Shown: positions 1 to 7,620, counted from the stretch's first letter. The stretch is DNA of 11,439 nt from Dehalococcoidia bacterium (GCA_030602665.1 JAUVZE010000017.1:1-11439), one strand, 5' to 3'. Program-made: numbers and translations. Notes: a model not told the origin generated them from the letters alone.

Positions 1-1
1 C

Positions 2-1000
2 CATGCCCTATCTAACTATGACTATGAAGTTGTGTTCGTTGACGACAGTAGCGGTGATGGAACTGCTGAACTGGCGATAGCATTATCACCCAAGTACCCG
101 GTTAAGGTAATGGTTCGCCAGAACAAAAGAGGGCTGGCCTCAGCGGTAGTTGATGGGCTTAGCCAGGCGACTGGTCAGATTGTGGGAGTAATGGACGCTG
201 ATTTGCAGCACCCACCAGAAGTCATACCTGATTTATTGCGAGAGATAAAGGGCGGGGCAGATATAGCCATTGCCAGCCGATATGTTAAAGGGGGGGGCTG
301 CCAGGGTTGGGGATTAACCCGAAGAATAATATCAAAGGCAGCTATAGTTTTAGCCCACCTGCTCCTACCTTCAACCAGACGGGTTAGGGACCCTATGTCA
401 GGCTTCTTTATCTTCAACCGACAGGTTGTGGCTCATGCCGACTTAAGGCCAACTGGCTTCAAGATACTTTTGGAAATACTAATGGAGGGGGAATTCCAGG
501 ACATAGCCGAGGTTCCCTATACCTTTAGCGTTAGGAGTGGTGGGGAGAGCAAGCTGAATGCTCGCCAGCAGATAGACTATCTGAAACATACCTATAGTCT
601 CATGAAGAGGACGGGTGAGCTAACAAGGTTTCTCAAGTTTTGTGCGGTTGGTCTAAGTGGTGTTTTGGTTAATATGGGTCTACTGTGGTTACTAACAGAA
701 GTTGCTGGTCTGTTCTACCTGTTATCAGCAGCCATTAGTATAGAAACATCCATAATTTCCAACTTTATTCTCAACGATTACTTCACCTTCCGTGACCGGC
801 GCTCACCCCAGGTAAAATCATTCTTGAGTCGGTTATTGAAGTTTAATCTAGTGAGTTTGGCTGGTCTGGGGCTCAATATGGGAGTGCTCTGGCTGCTCAC
901 CGAGGTCTTCGGGATATATTATCTCCTATCTAACCTCTGCGGAATAGCGGTGGCTACTCTATGGAATTACCTGGTCAACACCTGGTGGACATGGAAATAG
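2..1000 (+). CDS. GT2 polyprenyl-phosphate sugar synthase with GtrA-type membrane domain (5' partial)
   Basis: Dolichol-phosphate mannosyltransferase (DPM1)-like enzyme. The family moves a sugar from GDP-mannose or UDP-glucose to a polyprenyl phosphate at the cytoplasmic membrane face. The frame is open to the window edge, so the true start lies upstream; the first visible residues already carry the GT2 signature EVVFVDDSSGDGT. The metal/nucleotide-sugar DXD motif is MDADLQHP (D65, D67 of the visible part). The catalytic domain ends near residue 200, followed by KFCAVGLSGVLVN and about four hydrophobic segments ending NTWWTW, the GtrA/DPMS membrane module. This GT2+GtrA fusion is common in archaea and in Chloroflexota. 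It overlaps the next gene, a PMT-type transferase that would use the lipid-linked sugar. The sugar cannot be read from sequence. The family call is firm. Confidence 0.92.
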   Translation, partial: HALSNYDYEVVFVDDSSGDGTAELAIALSPKYPVKVMVRQNKRGLASAVVDGLSQATGQIVGVMDADLQHPPEVIPDLLREIKGGADIAIASRYVKGGGCQGWGLTRRIISKAAIVLAHLLLPSTRRVRDPMSGFFIFNRQVVAHADLRPTGFKILLEILMEGEFQDIAEVPYTFSVRSGGESKLNARQQIDYLKHTYSLMKRTGELTRFLKFCAVGLSGVLVNMGLLWLLTEVAGLFYLLSAAISIETSIISNFILNDYFTFRDRRSPQVKSFLSRLLKFNLVSLAGLGLNMGVLWLLTEVFGIYYLLSNLCGIAVATLWNYLVNTWWTWK

Positions 1001-2181
1001 TAAAACAACTACTTCATCGACTAAGCAAGTGGGAATACACCGGGCTTTGCCTGTTAGTGCTCGTCATACTGGCAGTGCACTTCAGCTTCATTATGCAGCC
1101 CGATGAGCTTGTCTTTGATGAACAGCATTATGTTACTGAGGCTAGGTCTATTCTTCAAGGTGGTGACGATCTACATCGGGAACATCCCCCCTTGGGCAAA
1201 CTGTTCATAGTATTCGGTATGTTCCTCTTTGGTGATAATCCCTTGGGCTGGCGGTTTTTCTCTATCTTATTTGGAGCTATTTGTATCGTACTCTTCTATC
1301 TGGTCTGCCGCCGGCTAGGCATACCCAGGAGGGCGTCTTTTCTGGCCACCTCCCTGCTGGCTCTAGACAACCTGAGTTTTATCCAAGCCAGTATAGCTAT
1401 GCTTGATGTCTATAGTCTGGCCTTTATGCTTCTCTCCTTTTGGCTCTATCTTAGGGGGCGATATCTGCTCTCCGGGGTATCAGTAGGTCTGAGCGCTCTA
1501 GCTAAGCTTAGTGGTGTTCTGGCGCTACCCGTCATCTTGCTGCATTGGCTGCTGACCAAACGGGCAGGCCCGACACAGTTTGTGGCCTCAATACTTTCAG
1601 CTTATGCCTCTTTCTTGCTTTTGATGCCTTTATTTGACTTTATTGTTGCGAAGCAGCTGCTTAATCCTATCGCTCGACTATACACTATGTTGACCATAAG
1701 CAGCACTTTGACCTTTACCAATATCACTGCTGGTAATGCCAGTCGTCCTTGGGACTGGATATTGCGTCCGGAGATTATGGCCTATTGGTATGAGCCTCAC
1801 TATATTGGGGCGATTAGCTTCACTATTTGGGCGTTAATCATCCCTGCTGTGCTCTACATGGTCTTCCGGGCAGTCAAGGGCAGCTCGGCTGGGCTTTTCG
1901 GCGTATCATGGTTCGTCAGTACTTACCTGTTCTGGATACCGGTGAGCCTAATCACTGATAGAATCAGTTACGTATACTACTTTTATCCCACGGTAGGAGC
2001 GATATGTATCGGTCTGGGATTGGGGTTGTCTCAGCTTCTGGACGTATGGGAGACAAGGAGAGACGGCAAGCTCAGATGGGTAGCGATGCTGACAGTATTG
2101 GGTTATCTACTGCTTCATGTAGGCGTTTTTGTCGTCCTGTCACCATTATCTACTTGGTGGACAGTGCCGGTCCTTCCCTAG
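991..2181 (+). CDS. PMT-family (GT39-like) phospholipid-carrier-dependent glycosyltransferase
   Basis: Polytopic membrane glycosyltransferase of the protein O-mannosyltransferase superfamily, which transfers a sugar from a polyprenyl-phosphate donor to a protein or glycan outside the membrane. After the first membrane helix comes the acidic loop motif FDEQHY (D43-E44 from this start), then REHPPLGK (E64, P66-P67, K70), the paired hallmark of PMT/ArnT-like enzymes. About ten hydrophobic segments follow to the C-terminus. At 396 residues it is shorter than many bacterial PMTs (around 500) and seems to lack a long soluble tail. I chose the ATG at 991, a 10-base overlap with the upstream synthase; the in-frame ATG at 961, with a better-spaced GGTGG, would add ten residues and cannot be excluded. 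The overlap implies one transcript and possibly coupled translation. The acceptor is unknown. Confidence 0.88.
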   Translation: MEIVKQLLHRLSKWEYTGLCLLVLVILAVHFSFIMQPDELVFDEQHYVTEARSILQGGDDLHREHPPLGKLFIVFGMFLFGDNPLGWRFFSILFGAICIVLFYLVCRRLGIPRRASFLATSLLALDNLSFIQASIAMLDVYSLAFMLLSFWLYLRGRYLLSGVSVGLSALAKLSGVLALPVILLHWLLTKRAGPTQFVASILSAYASFLLLMPLFDFIVAKQLLNPIARLYTMLTISSTLTFTNITAGNASRPWDWILRPEIMAYWYEPHYIGAISFTIWALIIPAVLYMVFRAVKGSSAGLFGVSWFVSTYLFWIPVSLITDRISYVYYFYPTVGAICIGLGLGLSQLLDVWETRRDGKLRWVAMLTVLGYLLLHVGVFVVLSPLSTWWTVPVLP

Positions 2182-2227
2182 AAGATTCCTGGCTACGAAC
2201 TGGCTCAGTCAGTGAGAGTGCTGAAGA

Positions 2228-2256
2228 TTGTAAATTTCTAAATAAGTCAGTATAAT
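2228..2256 (+). promoter_or_regulatory. Predicted sigma70-type promoter of the tat pair
   Basis: TTGTAA (2228-2233, 4 of 6 to TTGACA), 17-base spacer, then a perfect TATAAT (2251-2256). Transcription would start near 2263, about 75 bases before tatA. It lies just after the glycosyltransferase stop and explains independent expression of tatA and the TatB-like gene. Confidence 0.6.
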
Positions 2257-2271
2257 TAAGTCAACCTACAA

Positions 2272-2286
2272 GAGAGAAGTTCTCTC
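2272..2286. promoter_or_regulatory. Short perfect inverted repeat in the tatA leader
   Basis: GAGAGAA-G-TTCTCTC, seven-base arms around one base. It sits about 16 bases after the predicted -10 box, near the expected transcript 5' end. As RNA it could fold as GAGAG/CTCTC with a 5-base loop. No T run follows, so it is not an intrinsic terminator. It could be an operator or a 5'-stabilising hairpin; the role is a guess. Confidence 0.3.
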
Positions 2287-2338
2287 AGTGGGAATAGAAA
2301 TTAGCTAAAAGCATCATTTTCTTGGCACGGAGGGAGTT

Positions 2339-2560
2339 ATGCCATTTCGCATGGGACCTTTGGAGATTGGCCTCATCTTGGTGATTATCTTAATCATCTT
2401 CGGTGTGGGGAAACTGCCGCAGGTTGGCGGAGCTATTGGCAAAGGAATGCGAGCCTTCCGCAGGGGACAGCGTGGCGAAGACGAAGAAGAGGAAGAGGAG
2501 GAAGCCCCAGAACCGAAAAAGAAGGTCACCAAGAAGGTAGCCAAGGGCAGCACGAAGTAA
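2339..2560 (+). CDS. tatA: Twin-arginine translocase subunit TatA
   Basis: 73-residue pore-type subunit of the Tat system, which exports folded proteins with twin-arginine signal peptides. The N-terminal transmembrane helix (about residues 7-22) is followed by the FG hinge (F21-G22, FGVGKLPQ) and an amphipathic helix (VGGAIGKGMRAFRR), the diagnostic TatA layout. The tail has an acidic run (DEEEEEEE) and then a lysine-rich end. The ATG at 2339 has GGAGG five bases upstream; an internal ATG at 2351 would make a shorter N-terminus but has no comparable site. It is preceded by its own predicted promoter and followed 183 bases later by a TatB-like gene. No tatC lies in the window, so the translocase needs a partner encoded elsewhere. 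Confidence 0.93.
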   Translation: MPFRMGPLEIGLILVIILIIFGVGKLPQVGGAIGKGMRAFRRGQRGEDEEEEEEEAPEPKKKVTKKVAKGSTK

Positions 2561-2743
2561 GAGGAAAACAATCCTACACATCATAGGGTGTTTCGGCAGG
2601 AGTTTGACTCACCATTTTTATCAGTAATTTCATATCTTGGTGTAATTTTCCTGGGGCTTTAGCCAGAAGGTCATTGTTTGCCGACAGTAGCCGAATCGGC
2701 TCTAGGTTTGGTCTTGAAGTTAGTCAGCAGTGAGGCAAGGGTG
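2561..2743. other. tatA-tatB intergenic stretch with a small palindrome
   Basis: No coding sequence is supported. It contains a 13-base palindrome at 2689-2701 (AGCCGA-A-TCGGCT), which as RNA would give a 5-bp stem with a 3-base loop about 43 bases before the tatB ATG. A TTGACT at 2604-2609 lacks a convincing -10 partner. The frame of the downstream gene is open across part of this stretch to a TTG at 2678, but the extra residues do not resemble a Tat subunit. Confidence 0.3.
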
Positions 2744-3034
2744 ATGGGTTTTCTTGACATAGGAGCAGCGGAAATATTGCTAATCCTTATCGTTGCCCTG
2801 ATAATATGGGGGCCGAGAAGAATACCAGAAATTGCCAGAACGCTAGGGAGAATGGTACATAATTTAAGAAAAGCGACCTTTGACCTCACCAAAGAGGTGA
2901 CTAAGGAGATAGACGCAGAAGAAAAAGGCAGTCCCCTTCAGCCAAGAGAAAACAAGGGCGATAACACTAAGGAATCATCCGATGTGGGTGTGGTGGGTCT
3001 GCGACATAGAGGCAACCAGCCCGGAGCCAGGTAA
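2744..3034 (+). CDS. tatB: TatB-like (TatA/B family) translocase subunit
   Basis: 96-residue Tat subunit. The N-terminus MGFLDIGAAEILLILIV, then WGPRRIPEIARTLGR, matches the TatB pattern (F-DIG-EL...GP-R-P): a membrane helix, a Gly-Pro hinge and a long amphipathic helix running through NLRKATFDLTKEVTKEID, with a glutamate-rich charged tail. TatB normally binds TatC and the signal peptide, so with the upstream tatA this makes a TatA+TatB pair rather than two TatA copies. ATG 2744 is chosen because the Tat helix starts there and GAGG lies eight bases upstream; a GTG directly before it and a TTG at 2678 are alternatives. The last 25 or so residues look unconserved. Some pipelines would label it TatA/E family. 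Confidence 0.85.
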   Translation: MGFLDIGAAEILLILIVALIIWGPRRIPEIARTLGRMVHNLRKATFDLTKEVTKEIDAEEKGSPLQPRENKGDNTKESSDVGVVGLRHRGNQPGAR

Positions 3035-3089
3035 GGCATTAGCCATAAAATAAAACCATCAACAGGCGTAATTCCTACTCCGTGGCTCC

Positions 3090-3983
3090 TCAATCCAGCA
3101 TCAAGCGCACCTGCCGCGCATTTACCACTGCTTTATCCCGGTGGCAGTTATTGAACAGCACGTGGAGTTGGCGGGTCACCGAAGCCAGCTCCTTAATTCT
3201 GGGCACCCACTCCTTGAGCTCTTCCTGACTATAGAGATAGTTAAACCGTTCGGCAGCACTTACGCCCTTTGTCTCCCACATCTCACGGTTCCTGCCGTGG
3301 AATCTCACCAGCGCAAGGTCAGAAGTAGCGGCAACCACCGGCGGGATACTTGACCTGAATCCCTGAGGTTCATCAACGCAGACAAAGGGCAGGTCATTAT
3401 CCCGCAGGAAACTCAGTGTCCGCTCCCGGTTCTGGTCATTTACCCATGAACTGTGGCGGAACTCAATGGCAATCCGGTATTGTGGCAATCTTTCCCGGCA
3501 GGACAGGATATAGTCACGTTGCTGTTCACCCGGATAGAACCACGGAGGAAACTGGCAGAGCACCAAGCCCAGTTTGCCAGCGCTGTCCAATGGTAGTAAG
3601 GCGCGTTCAAAGCGAATCCAGAGTTCGCTAATCAGCTCTGTGGGCATGTCCCGTTGATATATAGTTGCCTTTTCCTTAACATCTAAAGGCAGTGCCTGCT
3701 TGATGTCTTTGGGAAGGGCTGTCAGCGGTGTTGGGTGTTGAGTGAAAAGCCTGAATGCTTTAACGTCAAAGATAAACTTCTCCCCGGTTCTTTCTACCCA
3801 TAGTTGACTTGTCCTTTCACTAAGCAGGGCATAGTAGGAACTATCAACCTCAACCAGGCCAAACTGGCTGGTATAGTACTGGAGGCGTGCTTCGGCAGAG
3901 CGGGCCCAGGCAGGGTAGAAACGGCCGCTTTCAATCAGTGTTGGGTCAGTCCAGGAGCAAGTGCCAATGAGGATATCACCCAT
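3090..3983 (-). CDS. DUF72 / YecE-family TIM-barrel protein
   Basis: 297-residue member of the DUF72 (YecE) family, a soluble TIM-barrel fold of unestablished biochemical role. Recognisable blocks in order: ILIGTCSWTDPTL at the N-terminus, FYPAWARSAEARLQYYTSQF with VEVDSSYYAL (first strand and helix, conserved E and D), FIFDVKAFRLFTQH, LGLVLCQFPPWF, IAIEFRHSSW (conserved E-F-R), FVCVDEPQG, LALVRFHGRN, and LHVLFNNCHRDKAVVNA near the end. ATG 3983 is preferred because the fold begins immediately after it; GAGGAGG lies about 13 bases upstream, a long spacing. An ATG at 4022 and a TTG at 4064 would add residues without family resemblance. It converges on tatB and is divergent from the oxidoreductase, so it is probably a single-gene unit. 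No clear promoter was found. Confidence 0.9.
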   Translation of the reverse strand: MGDILIGTCSWTDPTLIESGRFYPAWARSAEARLQYYTSQFGLVEVDSSYYALLSERTSQLWVERTGEKFIFDVKAFRLFTQHPTPLTALPKDIKQALPLDVKEKATIYQRDMPTELISELWIRFERALLPLDSAGKLGLVLCQFPPWFYPGEQQRDYILSCRERLPQYRIAIEFRHSSWVNDQNRERTLSFLRDNDLPFVCVDEPQGFRSSIPPVVAATSDLALVRFHGRNREMWETKGVSAAERFNYLYSQEELKEWVPRIKELASVTRQLHVLFNNCHRDKAVVNARQVRLMLD

Positions 3984-4132
3984 AACTTTTGCCAGTACCT
4001 CCTCTGTCAATTTTAGCACCATAGCCCTGGTAAGCCAACCTCTACGTATCCTATAAAGGAACAAGGCTTCACTTCTGAGCGGTGCCCCTAAAGGTCAGTT
4101 CAACCCTGAAGGTACTGGGCGAGGACAGCTAC

Positions 4133-4161
4133 TTGACGTCACAGCCTGCACCAGGTATAAT
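4133..4161 (+). promoter_or_regulatory. Near-consensus sigma70 promoter of the aldehyde ferredoxin oxidoreductase gene
   Basis: TTGACG (4133-4138, 5 of 6), 17-base spacer, TATAAT (4156-4161, 6 of 6). Predicted start near 4168 gives a leader of about 27 bases, with AGGAGAG before the ATG at 4195. The -35 box overlaps an 8-base palindrome TGACGTCA (4134-4141), a possible operator half or chance. It is the best promoter match in the window. Confidence 0.72.
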
Positions 4162-4194
4162 GCCAAGTCTGAAAAGGCGCCAGGAGAGTAAAAG

Positions 4195-6075
4195 ATGACA
4201 CATGGCTATACCGGTCAGATTTTGAGAGTTGACCTCACCTCAGGGAGGATGGTCACGGAGGAACCCCCGGAGAACTTCTACCGCCAGTATTTCGGTGGTG
4301 AGGGGTTTATAGGTTATTTTCTCCTCACAGAGCTTCCGTCAGGAGTGGAGGCGTTGGACCCCCAGAACAGGCTCATCTTTGCTGCTGGCCCGCTGACAGG
4401 GGTACCGGTGGGGGGATGTGGCCGTCATAGTATAGGTGGCAAGTCGCCCCTTACTGGGGGTTTCGGCGAAACTGAGGCTGGGGGCTACTGGGGAGCTGAG
4501 CTAAAGCAGGCTGGCTTTGATGCCATCATCGTGGAGGGTAGAGCAGAGGAGCCGGTCTATCTTTTCATTCAGGACGGCCAGGCTCAGCTCAGGGACGCCC
4601 GGCACCTGTGGGGCATGAAGACCCTGGAGTGCCAGAATGCCATCAGAGAAGAACTGGGTGACCACGGAATAAAGGTAGCTCAGATTGGCCCTGCTGGGGA
4701 AAACTTGGTGCGCTTCGCCTGCGTGGCGAACGACCTAGATGCTTTCGCCGGCAGAACCGGCATGGGAGCAGTTATGGGCTCTAAGAATCTCAAGGCGGTG
4801 GCCTGCCGTGGCCACCAGCGCCTTTCCTTGGCCGACCCACCAGCGGTGGCGGCTATTGCCCGCTGGGTCAGAAATAATACCCCGCTAGCCAATAAGGCGA
4901 TGCGGGAGCTGGGCACAGCCAATGTAATCCGGGGTCTTAACCGCCACGGAGGCCTGCCCACCTGTAACTTCCAGATGGGTTCCTTTGACGGGGTCGACAA
5001 AATAAGTGGCCAAGCCATGAGAGACACCATACTGGTGCGAAGGAGGAGTTGCTATGCGTGCCCCGTCCAGTGCAAACGTGAAGTGAAGGTGGATGAACCC
5101 TTCACGGTTGACCCTCGCTATGGAGGCCCCGAGTACGAAACAATAGCTGCCCTAGGCTCCAACTGTGGCATAGATGACCTGAAGGTTATCGCCAAGGCTA
5201 ACGAGCTTACCGCCGCTTACGGTCTGGATAGCATTTCTTGTGGTGCTGCTATTGCCTTCGCTATGGAGTGTTTTGAGCATGGTCTCCTCACTCCACGGGA
5301 TACTGGGGGGCTGGACTTGCGCTTTGGTAATGGCCTGGCAATGTTAGAAATGGTGCAGAGGATTGGTCTGCGCCAGGGCCTAGGGACTCTCTTAGCTGAG
5401 GGCGTGGCCCGGGCAGCTAGAAAGATAGGTCACGGGGCTGAGGAATTTGCCCTCCATATCAAGGGTCAAGAGATACCCATGCACGAGCCTCGCTGGAAAC
5501 AGGGCATGGGCATTGGCTACGCCGTATCACCGACCGGGGCTGACCACTGCCACAATATGCATGACTCTGCCTTTACCCACTTAGGCCCAGATTTAGAGGA
5601 CATGAAGACCTTAGGCATCCTGGAACCCCTGCCTGCCAATGACCTTTCCCTAGCTAAGGTCCGACTGCTCATCTACCGGTCTCTGTGGATGCACTTCTTG
5701 AACTGTGCCGTCGGCTGTTACTTTGTTATGGTTTATGGTGGGGTGGGGTTCCAAAGAATAGCTGACTTGGTCAGGTCTGTCACCGGTTGGAATACCAGCG
5801 TCTTTGACCTGATGAAGGTGGGGGAAAGGGCTGCTAACCTGGCCCGGGTTTTCAATCTTAGACAAGGCCTCACCCCCCAGGATGATAATATGCCACAGCG
5901 CTTTTTTATCCCCCACACTTCGGGACCCATCCAGGGCGTAGCCCTAGACTACGAGGCTTTCCAGAAAGCTAAGGAAATCTATTACGATATGATGGGCTGG
6001 CCTAGTGGTAAACCTTCCGTTGGTAAGCTGGGGGAGCTGGGTATTGACTGGGCAGCGCCTTTGATGGAAGCGTGA
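4195..6075 (+). CDS. Tungsten-type aldehyde ferredoxin oxidoreductase
   Basis: 626-residue AOR-family enzyme; the family oxidises aldehydes to carboxylic acids, or the reverse, using a tungsten (or molybdenum) bis-pyranopterin and one [4Fe-4S] cluster with ferredoxin as partner, in the cytoplasm. Seen: the N-terminal AOR_N fold (GYTGQILRVDLTSG, YFGGEGFIGYFL, AAGPLTGVPVGGCGRHSIGGKSP, GFGETEAGGYWGAELK), the pterin-region block FAGRTGMGAVMGSKNLKAV, and the cluster motif C286-x2-C289-x3-C293. The fourth ligand should be in LNCAVGCYF, as C504 or C508. SPTGADHCHNMHD is the usual AOR block near the active site. Length is typical. It stands alone behind a strong promoter, with no ferredoxin or pterin-synthesis gene nearby. 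The substrate cannot be assigned; the family includes several subgroups besides true AOR. Confidence 0.93.
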   Translation: MTHGYTGQILRVDLTSGRMVTEEPPENFYRQYFGGEGFIGYFLLTELPSGVEALDPQNRLIFAAGPLTGVPVGGCGRHSIGGKSPLTGGFGETEAGGYWGAELKQAGFDAIIVEGRAEEPVYLFIQDGQAQLRDARHLWGMKTLECQNAIREELGDHGIKVAQIGPAGENLVRFACVANDLDAFAGRTGMGAVMGSKNLKAVACRGHQRLSLADPPAVAAIARWVRNNTPLANKAMRELGTANVIRGLNRHGGLPTCNFQMGSFDGVDKISGQAMRDTILVRRRSCYACPVQCKREVKVDEPFTVDPRYGGPEYETIAALGSNCGIDDLKVIAKANELTAAYGLDSISCGAAIAFAMECFEHGLLTPRDTGGLDLRFGNGLAMLEMVQRIGLRQGLGTLLAEGVARAARKIGHGAEEFALHIKGQEIPMHEPRWKQGMGIGYAVSPTGADHCHNMHDSAFTHLGPDLEDMKTLGILEPLPANDLSLAKVRLLIYRSLWMHFLNCAVGCYFVMVYGGVGFQRIADLVRSVTGWNTSVFDLMKVGERAANLARVFNLRQGLTPQDDNMPQRFFIPHTSGPIQGVALDYEAFQKAKEIYYDMMGWPSGKPSVGKLGELGIDWAAPLMEA

Positions 6076-6192
6076 TAATGGGGTGGTACCCATAAAACCT
6101 CTTTAGTCTTTCCCTTCTCCTATTTCCTGAGCATGTTAGCCACCCTGCTGCTGGAAGAGTAAGGGAGAACGGTATAGCAATACGAGGGGCCG

Positions 6193-7347
6193 TTAGTCTC
6201 GGCTTCCCCATAAAAATATAGAGCAACCAAGGGTCACTGCCAGTAGGGTAGCACCCATAGTGGTGAAACTGGTATAGAAGCCAAACCGGTCAATGAGATA
6301 ACCCAGTACCGGTGTTAGTGCGCCAGGACCTCCCCGGCTGCCGAAGTAGTAGATACCAAGTATCGTTGAGCGGCGGCGCTCCGAGGTCCGGCTGATGATG
6401 TAAGCTTCCGACACGGGCATACAGACCATCTGACACATGCCGAGGATAAGTAGCACTGCTGAGATACCCCAGCCATAGGGCACCACGTTCAGCAAATAAA
6501 TGATAGGTCCGGCAATTAGGCTCGCCACCAGTATCACCGGCACCTTCCCTAAGTGGTCAGAGAGGTATCCACCCAAGGGACCTGCCCAGAGCCCAGCAGA
6601 GTAGAAGAGGGCTAACAAGGCGGCGGCTGCTTCCTCGCTGACGCCGAAGTGGTCGACAATGAACAGTGAGATGAACGATATTATGGACATAATCAAGCTC
6701 TGGTTGGCTATGCCAAGAATGATAAATGCTGTCAGGCGGCGCAATCTGCCTGGGATGGGTGGTGCCTCAGTATGACTCTGGGGCATTGGATGCTTGGATT
6801 TCTTAGAGTATCCACGCCGGCCTAGCAGCACATAAAATACGATTCCAAATACCATAATGGGGATAGCTAATGTGATGAATGAGCCGCGCCAGCCCAAGGC
6901 GGTAGCAATAGCGACAGCGATTAGTGGCGCCAAGAAGAAGCTAGCACTGCCACCTATCTGGTGGAGGCCTAATGCTGAGCCTCGGTTCTTCGGTTCAACT
7001 AAGGCTGAGACCAGTGGCGCAGAGGCAGGGTGATAGCCGCCGCCGGTTGCTCCCAGCAATACTAAGAAGAGTATCATCATAATATAGGTGGGTGAAAGGC
7101 CAACCAGAAGTCCGGATAGTGCCACACCGGAGATGCCTATGGTGAGTACTATACGCGTGCCAAGACGGTCGGCCAGCCACCCTGCTGGCAGCTGACTGAT
7201 ACCATATGACAGAGTGAATGCTGAGACCAGCCATCCGGCTTGAGTGTAATCAAGAATAAAGTCGTCACGGATGAATGGTAAAAGTGGTATCAGCAGTGCG
7301 GCCAGTAGATGATGCCCAAAGTGTGCCAGCACAAAGAGAGGCAGCAA
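6193..7347 (-). CDS. MFS transporter, Fsr-like layout; start uncertain
   Basis: 384-residue major facilitator with two blocks of about six hydrophobic segments and a polar loop near residues 177-203. The N-terminus LAHFGHHLLAALLIPLLPFIR resembles the fosmidomycin-resistance (Fsr) branch; motif A is GWLADRLGTR (56-65). GATGGGYHPASAPL and LGLHQIGGSASFFLAP follow in TM4-5. The start is odd: the only standard start codon in this frame is a TTG at 7347 that falls within the first helix and has AGGA directly against it. The frame is open upstream to 7407 without ATG, GTG or another TTG. An ATG at 7396 in the next frame would join if the seven-base homopolymer at 7353-7359 lost one base, so a sequencing indel or natural frameshift is possible. 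It converges with the oxidoreductase gene. Substrate unknown. Confidence 0.87.
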   Translation of the reverse strand: MLPLFVLAHFGHHLLAALLIPLLPFIRDDFILDYTQAGWLVSAFTLSYGISQLPAGWLADRLGTRIVLTIGISGVALSGLLVGLSPTYIMMILFLVLLGATGGGYHPASAPLVSALVEPKNRGSALGLHQIGGSASFFLAPLIAVAIATALGWRGSFITLAIPIMVFGIVFYVLLGRRGYSKKSKHPMPQSHTEAPPIPGRLRRLTAFIILGIANQSLIMSIISFISLFIVDHFGVSEEAAAALLALFYSAGLWAGPLGGYLSDHLGKVPVILVASLIAGPIIYLLNVVPYGWGISAVLLILGMCQMVCMPVSEAYIISRTSERRRSTILGIYYFGSRGGPGALTPVLGYLIDRFGFYTSFTTMGATLLAVTLGCSIFLWGSRD

Positions 7348-7420
7348 TCCTGAAAAAAACGAGCGAAAACTGGATTTTTTGATGGCAGTTCCCCATTCCT
7401 TTGATTTTCAAGCTCTCAAC

Positions 7421-7459
7421 GGAAATCCCGGTGTATTAGCTAGGCTACCCGGGATTTTC
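7421..7459 (-). promoter_or_regulatory. Strong stem-loop in the leader of the first MFS gene
   Basis: Perfect 9-bp arms AAATCCCGG (7423-7431) and CCGGGATTT (7449-7457), with an inner TAGC/GCTA stem (7437-7440, 7444-7447) closing a 3-base loop. On the minus strand it is not followed by a T run, so it does not look like an intrinsic terminator for the upstream MFS gene; on the plus strand TTTTCTGTT follows but no gene is there to terminate. It lies inside the predicted leader of the downstream MFS gene. Confidence 0.5.
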
Positions 7460-7484
7460 TGTTATACGTCACCTTATAGGCAAG

Positions 7485-7510
7485 GATAGATAGTTAGCTT
7501 TAAATCTATC
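7485..7510 (-). promoter_or_regulatory. Second leader stem-loop
   Basis: Perfect 7-bp arms GATAGAT (7485-7491) and ATCTATC (7504-7510) with a 12-base loop. Next to it CAACT (7510-7514) and AGTTG (7524-7528) can form a third small hairpin. Both fall between the predicted transcription start (near 7529) and the large stem at 7421-7459. Confidence 0.35.
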
Positions 7511-7535
7511 AACTCGTCCACCTAGTTGACCCAAC

Positions 7536-7578
7536 ATTATAAACCCTTCTGTTCCGCGTTGCAAAGAGATAACGTTAT
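7536..7578 (-). promoter_or_regulatory. Predicted promoter and possible operator for the first MFS gene
   Basis: On the minus strand TTGCAA (7564-7559), 17-base spacer, perfect TATAAT (7541-7536). Four bases upstream of the -35 box is a 10-base palindrome ATAACGTTAT (7569-7578), a plausible regulator site. Predicted start near 7529 leaves a leader of roughly 130-180 bases with several stem-loops. Confidence 0.5.
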
Positions 7579-7620
7579 GATGTAGCCATCCCAAGGACAA
7601 TAACGCCGGCTTCTGTAACA

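Noticed and set aside
2314..2584. Two minus-strand open frames opposite tatA
   Set aside because: They arise from the Glu/Lys-rich tail of TatA read in reverse, giving Ser/Leu/Phe-rich low-complexity peptides.
2604..2632. TTGACT as a -35 box for a separate tatB promoter
   Set aside because: No -10 sequence with three or more convincing matches at 16-18 bases; the tat pair is adequately served by the promoter at 2228-2256.
3023..3089. GGAGCCA / TGGCTCC inverted repeat between the convergent tatB and DUF72 genes
   Set aside because: The 7-base arms are 53 bases apart with no T run; too weak to call a terminator.
4680..5030. 116-codon minus-strand open frame within the oxidoreductase
   Set aside because: Shadow of the AOR reading frame; composition follows the complementary strand and no domain is visible.
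6078..6093. ATGGG / CCCAT hairpin just after the oxidoreductase stop
   Set aside because: Only 5 bp with a 6-base loop and no following T run, so a terminator call is not justified.
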